A stretch of DNA of 64,000 nt. Origin: Diphasiastrum complanatum (taxonomy: Eukaryota; Streptophyta; Lycopodiopsida; Lycopodiales; Lycopodiaceae). Positions 11,001-23,000 of this stretch are shown piece after piece. Numbering within the stretch: position 1 is the stretch's first letter; the number at the start of each line of letters is the position of its first letter. Position numbers and translations under genes: made by a program. The DNA is taken from positions 65,558,812 to 65,622,811 of the forward strand of contig CM055100.1 in assembly GCA_029204225.1 (NCBI GenBank), written 5' to 3'. The notes under the pieces were generated by a model. It saw nothing but the letters and a program-made list of their open reading frames with translations. It made no database searches and was not told the DNA's origin.

Positions 11001-14000
11001 AGTCCCAAGGAAGGACCTAGAGAGAGATTAAAAATGTTAGGACCCAAGTAGACTCTTGCATGTCAAGAGTTTGGACCCAACTTAAAATAATTAACTTAGG
11101 ACCTTAGGAACCTAAGTAATTAAATTAATTTTTTAACTACCTTGCCAACATCTTGCAAGAAGGGTCTCCAACTTAAAATATACCTTGACTCTCGATTTTT
11201 ATGTTGTCTATTTTTTTATTTCTTTTACATGGTGAACAAAATAACTAGGGGAATTTTTGTGAATGCTTACAAATGATAACAGCTCAACACTTATCCAATT
11301 CCCGTGGAAGGAAATGGTACTTTACCATGCACTTGTACCTCGAATTGATTGATGCTGGAAACCCTAGCATCTCCTTGAGTTGTAGAGATTGTCTCTACTA
11401 TGTAAGCAACTCCATGCGGATTGAAGATGTCTCCGTCCTCCGACTCTTCTGAATCTTCAAAAGAGTATAAACTTCTTCTTTCCTCCATTTGCCTCATAAT
11501 GAGATGATCAAAATAGGCATTCACTTCCTCTTGGGTGAGTAGATTTGGCCTCTGTAGAGAATAGTCTTCAACTGCATCAAAGGTTTCTTTAACTTCAGAT
11601 TTGATGTCAAGAGCTCCCCTTGAAGGATTGCTTTCCTTCATAAATGATTGTTGATGCAAACACTCCAACATTTGGACATCAGCACTTTTGGATGCTGCCA
11701 CATGCAACACTGGCAAGGGCTCAGGAACTGTCATCTTTGGAACTGTCATTGGCTCTAGGCAAACTGCATCCTTACGTGGCTGCATCACTAGTTGAACTGC
11801 ACTTGCATCTGTTTGCACCTGCAAGAAAGGATCATATTCTAGCAAGGCATTTTCTAAGTCCAAGATTACTTGTTCATGTCTGAAGCTGTTTTCATCCTGC
11901 TCCAGACAAGACAAAAAATCATTTATAGTTTGTTGAAACTCCCCTTCAAGGTGAGCTTCTGGAATCATTTCCTTCATTATAGAAGGTAGCTGCAGGTCTT
12001 CAGGAACCTGCATGCAATATTTCTCCACAATGGGAGACAAATTCATAGGCACATGCATAGACACTAATTTCTCAGTATCATTCTGCATGCACTTGGTGGA
12101 GGTTTGTGCAACATATGTCATAGGCATAGCTGTATTCAGTTTCTTGATGATAAGAACACTCGGGCTTCTCATCTGGAAAGCCTTTTCTAGGTTGTCTGCT
12201 TCTATCAGCTACATTTGCAACTGCATGTGTTTCTGCTTCTTGCTGTTTACCTTTGAATGCAATTTTGAAGTTATCTTGTGCCCTCTTGTCACCTTCTTAC
12301 AGAATTTACAAGAAATATAAGGATTGAAGAAACAAGAATGTTTAGAATGTCCAACTTTATCACAATGTTGACATTTGTTGTCCTTGCTTGCCCTTGCCTT
12401 TTTTCGCATATAAAGCTTTAGCTCCTCCTTGAGAAGGTGAACCTCCTTGCCGCATGAGATACTCCTCTCGAAGGCTTTGAATGGCCTCTTCAAAGGATTT
12501 ACCTGTAAGAACAGGTCGCATGTAGATGTAGGAGGGTGGTAGCGCTTGTAGCAAGTATGTAAGCTTTTTTTCCTTGGGAGTTATTCTTCCTGCACTTCGA
12601 AGAGCACTAAACAAAGATTGCAATTTAGAAAGAAAAGTATCACAATCTGAAATTCCATCCCACTTTAAACTAGTAAGTTGCTCAAACAGATACAAGATTT
12701 GAGTTTGTGATTTAGATTCAAATCTTCGAGCAAGTTTGTCCCACATCTCCTTGGCTGTCGCAAAATCTGCAACAGTGAGAAAGATATCCTCAGAAACAGT
12801 TTGGGAGATAGTTACTTTAGCTTTCGTATCTGCATGCAACCAGACTTGAAGATTTTTCGAATCTTCTTCATAAGCTGCTGTATTTTATTACATCAGGTAC
12901 ATGCGGTTTGGGAATGGTCCCATCAACATAGGGCCACAGCTTCTCAGAAGTAGAAGCCATAGCTCTGATACCACTGTTATGAAATTGAGAATAGAGATAG
13001 AAAGGAGCTTTCAATTAAGGTTTACCAATCTAGGAAACCTTGATGGTCTTCTACAACTCAAAATAGCTCAACAGTACTTACATGCAATCAACATGCAAGC
13101 AAATATAGCGACATGCAAGTAATCCGAAAAATTCTAGAGACATGCATGCAACATGCATGGACCAGTACTTGCACATGCAAAAGGAAATTGCTAGCAAATC
13201 GGGAGTATGTAAAAAACACAATTTTGGATTATAAAGTTTAGCGAAAGCTTGAGGATCTTGGATCTAGTAAGCCCACAAGTTGTCTTGAGGCTTAAAAGAT
13301 CACATGCAATTGACATGCAAGAACATTTCAGCAACATGCAAGCTCATGCAACAACATGCAAGAGCATGCATTGGCCATGCAAGGTCTAGGGGTATTCCTA
13401 GACCCAAAACACTTGTAAAGAGATGGATTGGCTGGCTGGAAACATTTGATCCAGATCTGTATGTAGCTGTGACAGCAAGCTAAAAGATTCAACAAGATCA
13501 TCAAAATGCATAAAAAACACTTTAGAAAGTGTATAGATAAATGTGCAATGATCACAATTTGGATCACCAAATGATTAAGAATTATGATCCTAGAAAATGG
13601 CAGATTGGATCTATAATTCAGGACAGCGAAAATAACACTTTACTATATGGAAAGAATTAAATGAAATGAACATAAATAGAAGAGACAATACCATCGAGAC
13701 ATCAAGAACAAAAAATGTAGGGAAGAGGGGGTGGCTCTCCGCCCTCTCCAATCAATTTCTCCACTACAAATGATCTCTCTTGGATACACGATGGAGGAGT
13801 GGAGAGTTCCTTTTATAATTTTTGTTGAGAACAAGGTTACATTGCATGGTAGCAGGTTGATGAGCCAAGTAGAGTTCCTCTAGGTGTTTGCATGCATTCT
13901 CTCCATGCATGAGTCCCAAGGAAGGACCCACGAATTTCACCTCGAGAGAGATTAAAAATGTTAGGACCCAAGTAGACTCAAGAGTTTGGACCCAACTCAA

Positions 14001-17000
14001 AATAATTAACTTAGGACCTTAGGAACCTAAGTAATTAAATTAATTTTTTAACTACCTTGCCAACATCTTGCAAGAAGGGTCTCCAACTTAAAATATACCT
14101 TGACTCTCGATTTTTATGTTTTCTATTTTTTAATTTCTTTTACATGGTGAACAAATTAACTAGGGGATTTTTTGTGAATGCTTACAAATGATAACAAATT
14201 AAAGCACTCTTAAGCCTTGGGCTTGTGAGTATATATATTTTGAACATTATTGTGTCCTCCAACATGTTTGTGCGTCTTTTCCAACAAGACCATCTGAGGA
14301 CTAGTCTTTTGGTACACCTCGTTATGATTGAGCTCATTCTCATCAGTGACCCAATAGTTTCAAAAAGCTTAGTTTCATTTTAGTTGACATTTTTTTTTAA
14401 TTTCAAATCATCATCTTGCTATCAAGGGTATTGAATTCTTTTTAGTTCTCATAAGTATTTAGAATTATTTTGTTGCGCAATTGCATGTGAAGTGGGACCA
14501 ACCAAGAAAAGATGGCCTCAAAGGGAGTTTTGGTCTGCTTCATGTTGAGTAAATTGCTATGCCGTTGCTCTGGTAGTTTGAAGGTTTTTCATTATGGCTT
14601 TGCTCTTTGCATTATGCTTTCTTGCATCAAATTGCAAGGTCTAGCAAGCATGGGGAAAGAAAAAGCAATAAAAGTGCTACTGATCACTAGGCTAAACTTT
14701 TTCCAAAAATTTTCGGTCCTGGCCTATAATAAGTTGAGGTTGATAGAGGCCTAAAAAAATGCCAAAAGTGTCCCAAATCTGTCACGAAGTTGCAGATTTT
14801 GCACAATGTAAGAGCCAAATAAACCCCAAGCTTTGCCTAAAATCTATCACCAACCTTTTGTGCTATATATTGATTTCGAGCTTCTATTTATCTTTCCAAG
14901 CAAGAAATTATCATTTGAAGGTTTTGCTACTTTTAGGCCCATGTTGCAATTTGGATAGTCATTATCAAAGTATATGTTTTCCCAATGTCAAGTATATGCT
15001 ATGCTTGAGTAACAAACTCCAGTAATGGCCTTGTTTGAGAAAGCTGATGTCCTCATCAGGGCCAAACTAGAACCTAAGACTTATGGCGCAGGCTTGATTC
15101 ACCAACCAGATTTTATTCATAAATACAAAGGCACGGGCTTTACGTAAAACCTGTGTAAAGCTGCAATATGAGTTAAAGTACTTAGGCCCATGGAACTAAC
15201 AGCCAGCTTTATTGAAATGGAAAGAAAAGGTACCTGGGAGCTTGTTAGGGACCCAACTCCCTTGGGTCCGAACCCTAAACTTGAGAATGGACGATGATTG
15301 GGCCTGTAGACTTGATCGGTGACTCGTGAACCTGCATGGTTGCCACGTGTCATGATCTAGGTGTGCACATGGCTTGGAGTCTCTCTCCTTGGAGGTATAC
15401 AAGGGGAGGAGGACTCATTTGCCATCCATTCTATCTACCTAGGAGGAGGTGGATGGAGAGCGTGTGCACGGCCAAGATGTTTGCTAGCGTGAGGCGGGAG
15501 ATGGCTGAGAGCCTAGGCGGTGGTACGGGACGCCGTCTAGGATGGAGGTCGGATCCAGCTTGATACGGTCACAGGCCAGGGCACGGTGGGTGGACCCGGA
15601 TTAGGTCCTACGGCGGGGTGGAACGTGAATCGTTCGGTCTCTTGTGGTTAACCGGCACCTGGAGGTTTGTAGTAAGTAGGGATCATAACATATGGTATTA
15701 GAGCCACTGCATGCTTTAAGCAGGTGCGTTGATCCGTAGAGTTTTTCTTGTAAGCTTCGGTGCTTCTGACGGATCTCAAAACGGGTTTAAAACGCATTTT
15801 TTATGCATCCTTTTGTGTTCTTCTTTCCGCTGTTTTTTTTAACAAAAGTTGAAGTAAAAGTTAAAAAAAAAAACAGTTGGGGCCCCAAGGAGGACCTGCC
15901 ATGTGGCACTGTCAAGGAAAGGACAGGTGGCGGCCCTTCTTACCACTGATTCGCTCGATGGGCCCTCCTCAGCGTTGGGAAAATTTCAACTCCCTCATTG
16001 CTGTCTGACCAGCGATGGTCCTTTGAAATTTGTAGGGAAACTGCCACGTGGCACTGTTTGGGCCCGGACAGGTGTCTATAGGCAGCGTTTTCCTATTTCG
16101 TTCCTTTTCTGATCCTTGGCTGGTGAAATCGGCACCCTCCCAACACGTATAAAACGTTTTCTCCAGATCTATCCTTGTTTTCCAGCGATGGACAATCTGA
16201 AGTAAATCAAAAAAAGAGAAGGGGGGGGGGGCGGGGGGGGCGCTGTAGGCTACCTGGCAGATTGCTAGGAGATGGCCAGAAGGCTGAGGTGGAGGCTAGG
16301 TGGCAAGGTAGGGCCACTTGGCAGGTAGTGGGATGGCACGGGAGAGGGAGGCATACCTCTCCTATGCATCTGTTTTTTGTGAAAAGAAGTGGAGGTGGTG
16401 GTGCATCCTTCTCTTTGTTCTCTCTTATTCCTCTTGGCAGCCACGGACAATACCATTTGGTTTGTGAAGAGGTGTTTTTCCAGAAAAGGTTGTTATACCT
16501 TGGTCAAATTATTTCGGACCATGGGTTGGAAATTGACCCAAATAAAGTCTGACAAGTACGTGAATGGCCTATCCCTAAAACCATCCGGGAGGTTAAGTCC
16601 TTTTTGGGCTTTACGGGTTTTTTTCATAGATTCATCTTGAACTATGCATTAATTGCATTGGCCTTGACGAATGTCCTCAGAGGGACTAAAAGAGTTAGCC
16701 GGCACAATAAGTTCAGTCCTCCGGTTACTTGGACTGAAGAGTTGAATCAGAGTTTTGAAAACCTCAAATACTGTGTAACTACAACACCTATTCTACACAT
16801 AGTGGATCCTAACAAGCCGTATGTACTTGAAACGGATGCCAGTGACTATGTTATAGGCGCAGTCCTATACCAGGATGGTAGGCCGGTAGCTTTTGAAAGC
16901 AAGAAGTTGGACCCTGCTCAAAGGCGGTATTCCACTTATGACAAGGAACTTTTTGCTGTTATTCATGCCCTAAAAGTTTGGAGACATTATTTGTATGGCT

Positions 17001-20000
17001 CCCAGTTCACCATAGTTACTGACCATCAAGCGTTAAAGTATAGGGGTCATAAGGCCAGATGGTCAGAGGTGCTCCATGAATTTCATTATGACATTGAGTA
17101 CCGGAAGGGTACTTCTAATAGTGTCGCGGATGCCTTAAGCTGCAGAGAGACTATTCCATTAGGAATGGGTTATTTTTCCGGAATGGAAAAGTTTGTGTGC
17201 CAGAGAATGATGATATAAGGGCCCAAATCCTGTATGAAGTCATGACAGCCCGTGTGCAGGGCACCCTGGCGCTCAAAGGACGCTTGACTTAGTAAAAAGG
17301 AACTTTTACTGGCCAAACTTAAAAAGTCAAGTGGAGGCATATGTTCGCAAGTGTGTGCAATGCCAAGTTAATAAAGCTGAAAGACTTAAGGCAGCTAGTT
17401 TGTTAATGCCCTTGGAAATTCCTGAAAGAAAGTGGGAAAGCATTTCCATGGACTTTGTGGTTGGGCTACTTCGGACGGGGAAGCAAAATGATGCCATTTG
17501 GGTAATAGTTGACAGGTTAACTAAAATGGCGCAGTTCATACCAACCAAGCAAACTGTCAAAGCTTCTGAACTTGCTCAGCTTTTCGTTGAAAAGTTGTTC
17601 AGGTCGTTTGGTTTGCCGAATGACATTGTTAGTGATCGAGATCCAAAGTTCACTGGCAAATTCTGGCAAGCGGTCTTTGAGAAATTAGAGACCACTTTAA
17701 GTTTGGGGTCATCAGATCATCCTGAATCGGATGGTCAGACAGAGAGGATGAACCAAACTATGAAGATATGCTTCGAGCATATGTTTCCAGAAGACAGTCG
17801 GATTGGGAAAGGTACCTTCCAATGATTGAGTTTGCGTATAACAGCGCAAAGCACTCAGCGACGGGTTTTAGTCCATTTTCTCTGATGTATGGTTTCCAGC
17901 CTAGGGCTCCCATTTCAGTGGGCCTCAAAGGCCTCAAGGTTAAAGCAGTAGTAGATTTCCTGCATGATATGCAAGAAATGTTGCTTGTTGCTCGCAAAAA
18001 CGTAAAAACGGCTCAAGATAGAGCCCAGTTTTACGCTAATCAAAAGCGTCAACCTAGGGTCTACGAGGAGGGGGCTTGGGTATATCTTAGAATACCAAAA
18101 GACTCTAAGGTATTAAAGACTGGAAAATGTCCTAAGTTATCACCTCATTATGCAGGGCCATTCCATATAGTAAAGAAACTCCATCGGAATGCCTATCAGC
18201 TGGAGCTACCTCAACGTTTAAAGTCCATCCTGTTTTTCACATTAGCCGTTTAAAGGAACGACTTGGTGGAAAGGATGACTTGATGCACCAGAAGGACTTA
18301 GTTCAGCTGGAGGAGCTGTCATCCTTTGTACCTATTGAACCACAGGCCATTGTTGATGTATGTCAACGTGGGCTTAGAAACCGGTAGGTAACTGAGTACT
18401 TTGTCGTTTTTGGCACGTCCGAATGAGTCCCCTTGGACTCTAGATTTGTCGTTGGTCGCACAAGTTTGAGCTCGGAATCGGCACTCGGATCCATCTTTGA
18501 TGTAGAAGTTGCAAGCAATGTTGGCTCCGTTTGATCCTTTGTCGCCTAATTTGTCTCTGCTGGTACTCTTTCGTTAAAGAGGTGAATGAGATTTGAAGGG
18601 GTGGCTAGCTCAAGTTCAGATGTATCGTTCGTTTCTAGTTGATCTCTTGGCGCAGCTCTAACGACGCAAGGTCTTCTGCCATTATACAATAACACAAGAT
18701 TAATCCCCTTTGCCAAGAAAGCAATCACGTGTTCGTTAAACCAGCTTGGTCCCAAGATGGCGTTGAAAGCATTGATCTTCAAGACTATGTACGTTAATAG
18801 GTTTTTCCAGGTCCCCAGTGAGATTGGCAAATTGGTTGCTAATCTACAAGTTGTCATTGTGCCTTTCGCGGTCTCCACACAAATAGGGGTCACACTTTTT
18901 TCGCATTGAACGCCTAATTTCTCTGCCAAACTTTCTGACAGGTAGTTGTGCGATGCTCCTAGATCTACCATGAAGTGGGTGATCTTACCTTGAATGTAGC
19001 CCTTTAGGTACAACAAGTTTAATCTTTATGCAAGAGTCACCATTATATATTCACGATAAGACGCAAGTGCCCCTATTCGTTGTAGGGCGAGGGGGCAGTT
19101 GGTGCCAGCGTGGTGTCATAATCACAAACCATCTCAACAACCCGAATAGTTGAGTTGACGTCATTGGGCATGTAGCTATCTAATGCTCACCGGGTCCAAG
19201 TCTGCATCCCGGATAGGTGGTACCGCTTCTGACATATCTTCAATGACCCATACACTCTGTCTAAATTTGTAGTGAAACTCTTTGCTCGAGTCCTAATAGT
19301 TCTGCCCTCAACCTCATGTGTGAATCCTTAGGTATGAATTCCTCTCGTAACGCGTCTTTGAACGCGTTCCATGATCAGAACAGTATCCTTGCCACTCTGT
19401 ACCATTTCGTTATATAACCCAGAGTGTTCATCAAGCGGAAGTAATGTCCATGTGAAACGGCCAATCCTCCACAACTCGAACGTCACGTTCCCCTTTGAAA
19501 GTACGTGGAGCTTTTACTTTGGCAGTCTTTCTCGGGCCCTTCGTGTTTCGTGTTGGTATGTCTTTGGGTTTGAGTGGAGGAGGCGCCCATGTGTTACCTC
19601 TTGTTGTCTCTAGCTCCTCAAACCTAGCTTCGAGATGTGTTAGCCCGTCTCTCATCTCTCTGGCGAGGTCAAATTGACTGTGATTTATGGCTCGCACTGA
19701 TCCTTGCCATTCTTTCCTTTTTGTTTTCCTGTCCTTCTTTACCTCACTAAGCATAGCCGCCATCGCACTTGATAAATATTGACGCAACTTCACCTCAAAG
19801 AGGTCATGTTGCACCTCTGGTACCGGTTCGTCTCTTGGTTAGGTTCAGAAGGGGCACTAGTTTCTTCTTAAGGGGGTGCCATTGGAGCGTGCATTCACTC
19901 TTTCTTTCTTGATTTGGACCTGGTGCCATCTCAGTGCATTTGGGAGCCATACACAATGCTCTTATCCGTCTATTAATGCTCACGATTCATCAAGGTGATC

Positions 20001-23000
20001 ATCCATCTTGAGACTGCTTTCCTTTTCGTTGAAAACTTTCCCCTCTGTAGGCTGGGTGTTGCGCTGACACCTCCGTAACCATGACAGGTCACTCGTGAAA
20101 TTCCAAGGCATAATGGTCGCCAAACTAACCAAATGGCATAGCGGCAGGTCTCACGTCAGTGACGTGGACCCTTAGGTGCCAGCGACGCAAAAAAGGTTAT
20201 AGTAAGAGTCCTTCCACTTGGATCAGTCCTGGAGGCAAAACTGAAACAATAATTATTCCCAAGGAAGAACTTTATTAAATTTGGAAGAGGTTACATTCAT
20301 ACATAGACTGACTGGTCTCAGGGCCACCTCATGTGCTGGGCATTGTGCTTGGCTCGTGTTGGTAGAGGGAGTTGAGACCTGGCGATTGGAATCCTGGCGC
20401 TGGTTGAGCTGCCCGAGTTTCTCTCTGCTGCCGGACTCCCCTTACAGTTTTGCTGTGATTTGGCGCTCTCCCTCTGTCCTGGAAAATAGTGCTGCTTGGT
20501 AAAGCACGCTTTTTTGGACTTAGTTTTTATTTTGCTGATTAAGCTTGGCAAGCTTCGTAGAATCATTCTAGCTCTCGGATATGGGTCTCGGTGTTAGGAA
20601 ATAGGAATCAATGTTTATTTGATACCCCTTAATGATAGTTTGGCCATGCCTGCGTGCTATTATAGGGGCCATTCTATTTATGTTTTTTTATTGCTTATGC
20701 ATGCAGGTGGGCGTACTAGTAATAGATTGGGATCTATTTAGTACTTAGAAGTTCATTTTTGGTTTTCACCAAATATAGGTAGTATTATTAGCAATTAGCT
20801 TTTGCTATTTTGCTATTTGCTTTAGGCTCTTAGCTTTTCTCATTCATTAGAGAAACTATTTAAGCTGGCCCCCCACCCCAATCATTCCAATATGTTAGAG
20901 CTTTGCTCAATTCTCCTATAATCTGATTTCTCTTTAATCTCTATGCTTGGTTGTGCGAGTGCTAGTAGGACTGGTAACTCCATCTAGAATTTGTATCACA
21001 AATTCTGACATGGTATCAGAGCAGGCTATTTGGTAAGAGAGAGAGATTGTTTGCAGGGTTGCAAGAAGATTAATTGGAGGAGACAAAGCTGCATGCAGAG
21101 TTGATGGTGTTGGGAAGACAACGGATCTGGATCTCTGCACCTGGATCGCTGGTGGTGGTATCAGATCTGCTGCTGGTGTCTATCACTGAGATTGATTGAG
21201 ACAAATTGCTGGCTGCATGTTGGATTGTTGCCTACTGATTGCAGAAATCAGATTGATTTCCTGCAGATCACTGACTGTCTATAATCTTGGATCACTGCAG
21301 AACAGATCTGGGATCTGTTCGCTGGCAGTCTGACAGAGCTGTTCGTTGGTAGTCTGACAGAGTTGTTCCCTGGTAGTCTGACAGAGCTGGTTTGCTGGTA
21401 GTCTGACAGAGCTGTTCGCTGGTAGTCTGACAGATTTGTTCGTTGGTAGTCTGACAGATCTGTTTGCTGGTAATCTGACAGAGCTGTTCGCTGGTACTCT
21501 GACAGGACATTATGCAAAGGACTGTTGGCATAACAAGTTCAAGAAAAAGCAGTACGGGAATTTTGCTGAAGAGGAAGAAACATCTAATGCAAAATTGAGT
21601 GCTTTGGATCTTGAAGACTATGAGTTGTTTTCGGCATCGACATCTTCTGGTGGTGGCTTCTCGAAGGAAGAAGACTATTGGTTTATTGATTCAGGAGCTT
21701 TGAAGCACATGACACCTAGGCAAGACTTGCTATCTAATCTTCAAAAATTAGATGATGGGTCAAATGTGACGATGGGAGACAACTACACATATGATATAAA
21801 GGGAGTTGGAAAAGTACAAGTACAACTACCTTCAGGGAAGATTGGAAACATAAAGGATGTGCTTTATGTACCAGGAATCAAGAAAAACTTACTCTCAGTA
21901 TCAACGATTGCAAAGCAACACATGGTGGTGCAGTTTGATGAACATCGGTGTCTCATCAAGAGGAAGAATAATGAAGTAGTAGCTGAGGGCATACTTGCAA
22001 GGCGGTTGTACAAACTTCAAGCTCAGGTGGTGGATCATCATGCAAGTGTCGCGGATATTGGATCATTGAGTAAGTTATGGCACGAGAGGTTTGGACATCT
22101 GAATTATAAAAGTCTACAAGTCTTGAGGAACTTTAACATGGTTACAGGTTTACCTCAAGTCGTTTCTGATCACAAGGTTTGTGAAGGCTGTCTTAGGCAA
22201 GCATCATATGAAGAAATTTTTGCCTAGTACATTCATGGTGAAAAATGTTCTAGAACTCGTTCATACAGATTTGTGTTGTCCTATGAGGACCAATGTTTGA
22301 GGGTACCTTCCGAATTGCCTTTTTGAACCGTGTTTGATTTGGGAAAGAATCGGCTTCTCCAGGTTCGAACCAATGAATCGGTTTTAGGGTTTTTTTTTAA
22401 AAACATTAATGTCACATCATACATATTACATATTACGTATGTCATATTCCAATGTACCATGTGCATGGTTAGTTAGTGGTAAATTAGCAAATGTTCAATG
22501 ATTCGAATTTCACGAAAATGACAATGTATACAATGTGCATTGTGTAACTTTTAACTATTAACAAGTAATAGATTATAGTACTAAGTTCTAACCTCTAATA
22601 GCTTACAAGTAACAAGTTACAATATTAAGTAGTAAGTATTAACTTCTAAATATTAACTCTTGAGTTACAATTTACAACTTACCGTAGTCTGTGAATACAA
22701 ATCCCATTCCACATTCGACATTCAACATTGATAATTGAAACATTCCACATTCGAACATTACCAAAATGTAAACTTGTTACCTGAGTCTTGAATCATATAC
22801 GTAGTTTTAACTCATCCATAAATGCCAAATGGTAATAACGCTGAAGCCTGCTCAAGTTTATAATCTCAAAACTTCAAAGTTCAAATTCAACTCCTAATTT
22901 CTGTAAACTAACCAGAATACTAAATACTAAATAGTAAATACAAATGGGCCAGTCTCCTGAGTCCCCCTAAGGTAGACTAGTCACTAAAGCCTAACGTAGC

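Larger units (their letters stand above)
5880..14196 (-). mobile_element. Gag-only Copia-related LTR retrotransposon, nested
   Basis: The two LTRs are direct copies. The left one (about 5880-6062 plus 10237-11281) is split by a later insertion; the right one is 12975-14196 (1222 bp, TGTTAT...ATAACA ends). The internal region (11282-12974) is only 1.7 kb on the minus strand. It starts at a tRNA-Met primer binding site and encodes Gag, a zinc knuckle and an unknown downstream ORF. There is no protease, integrase or RT, so the element is non-autonomous. I found no convincing target-site duplication, and the left terminus is mutated. Confidence 0.85.
20592..22305 (+). mobile_element. 3'-truncated plus-strand Copia
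   Basis: Contains the 5' LTR 20592-21010 (419 bp, TGTTAG...CTGACA), the primer binding site 21011-21022, a leader, a minisatellite, half a zinc knuckle, protease and pre-integrase, then stops just inside integrase (ELVHTDLCCPMRT near 22260-22290). RT, RNase H and the 3' LTR are absent. Its LTR is related to that of the LARD-like element at 6063-10236, inverted. Confidence 0.88.

Noticed and set aside
15336-15563. 75-codon frame in GC-rich sequence
   Set aside because: Lies inside the 5' LTR of the Gypsy element (15243-15690).
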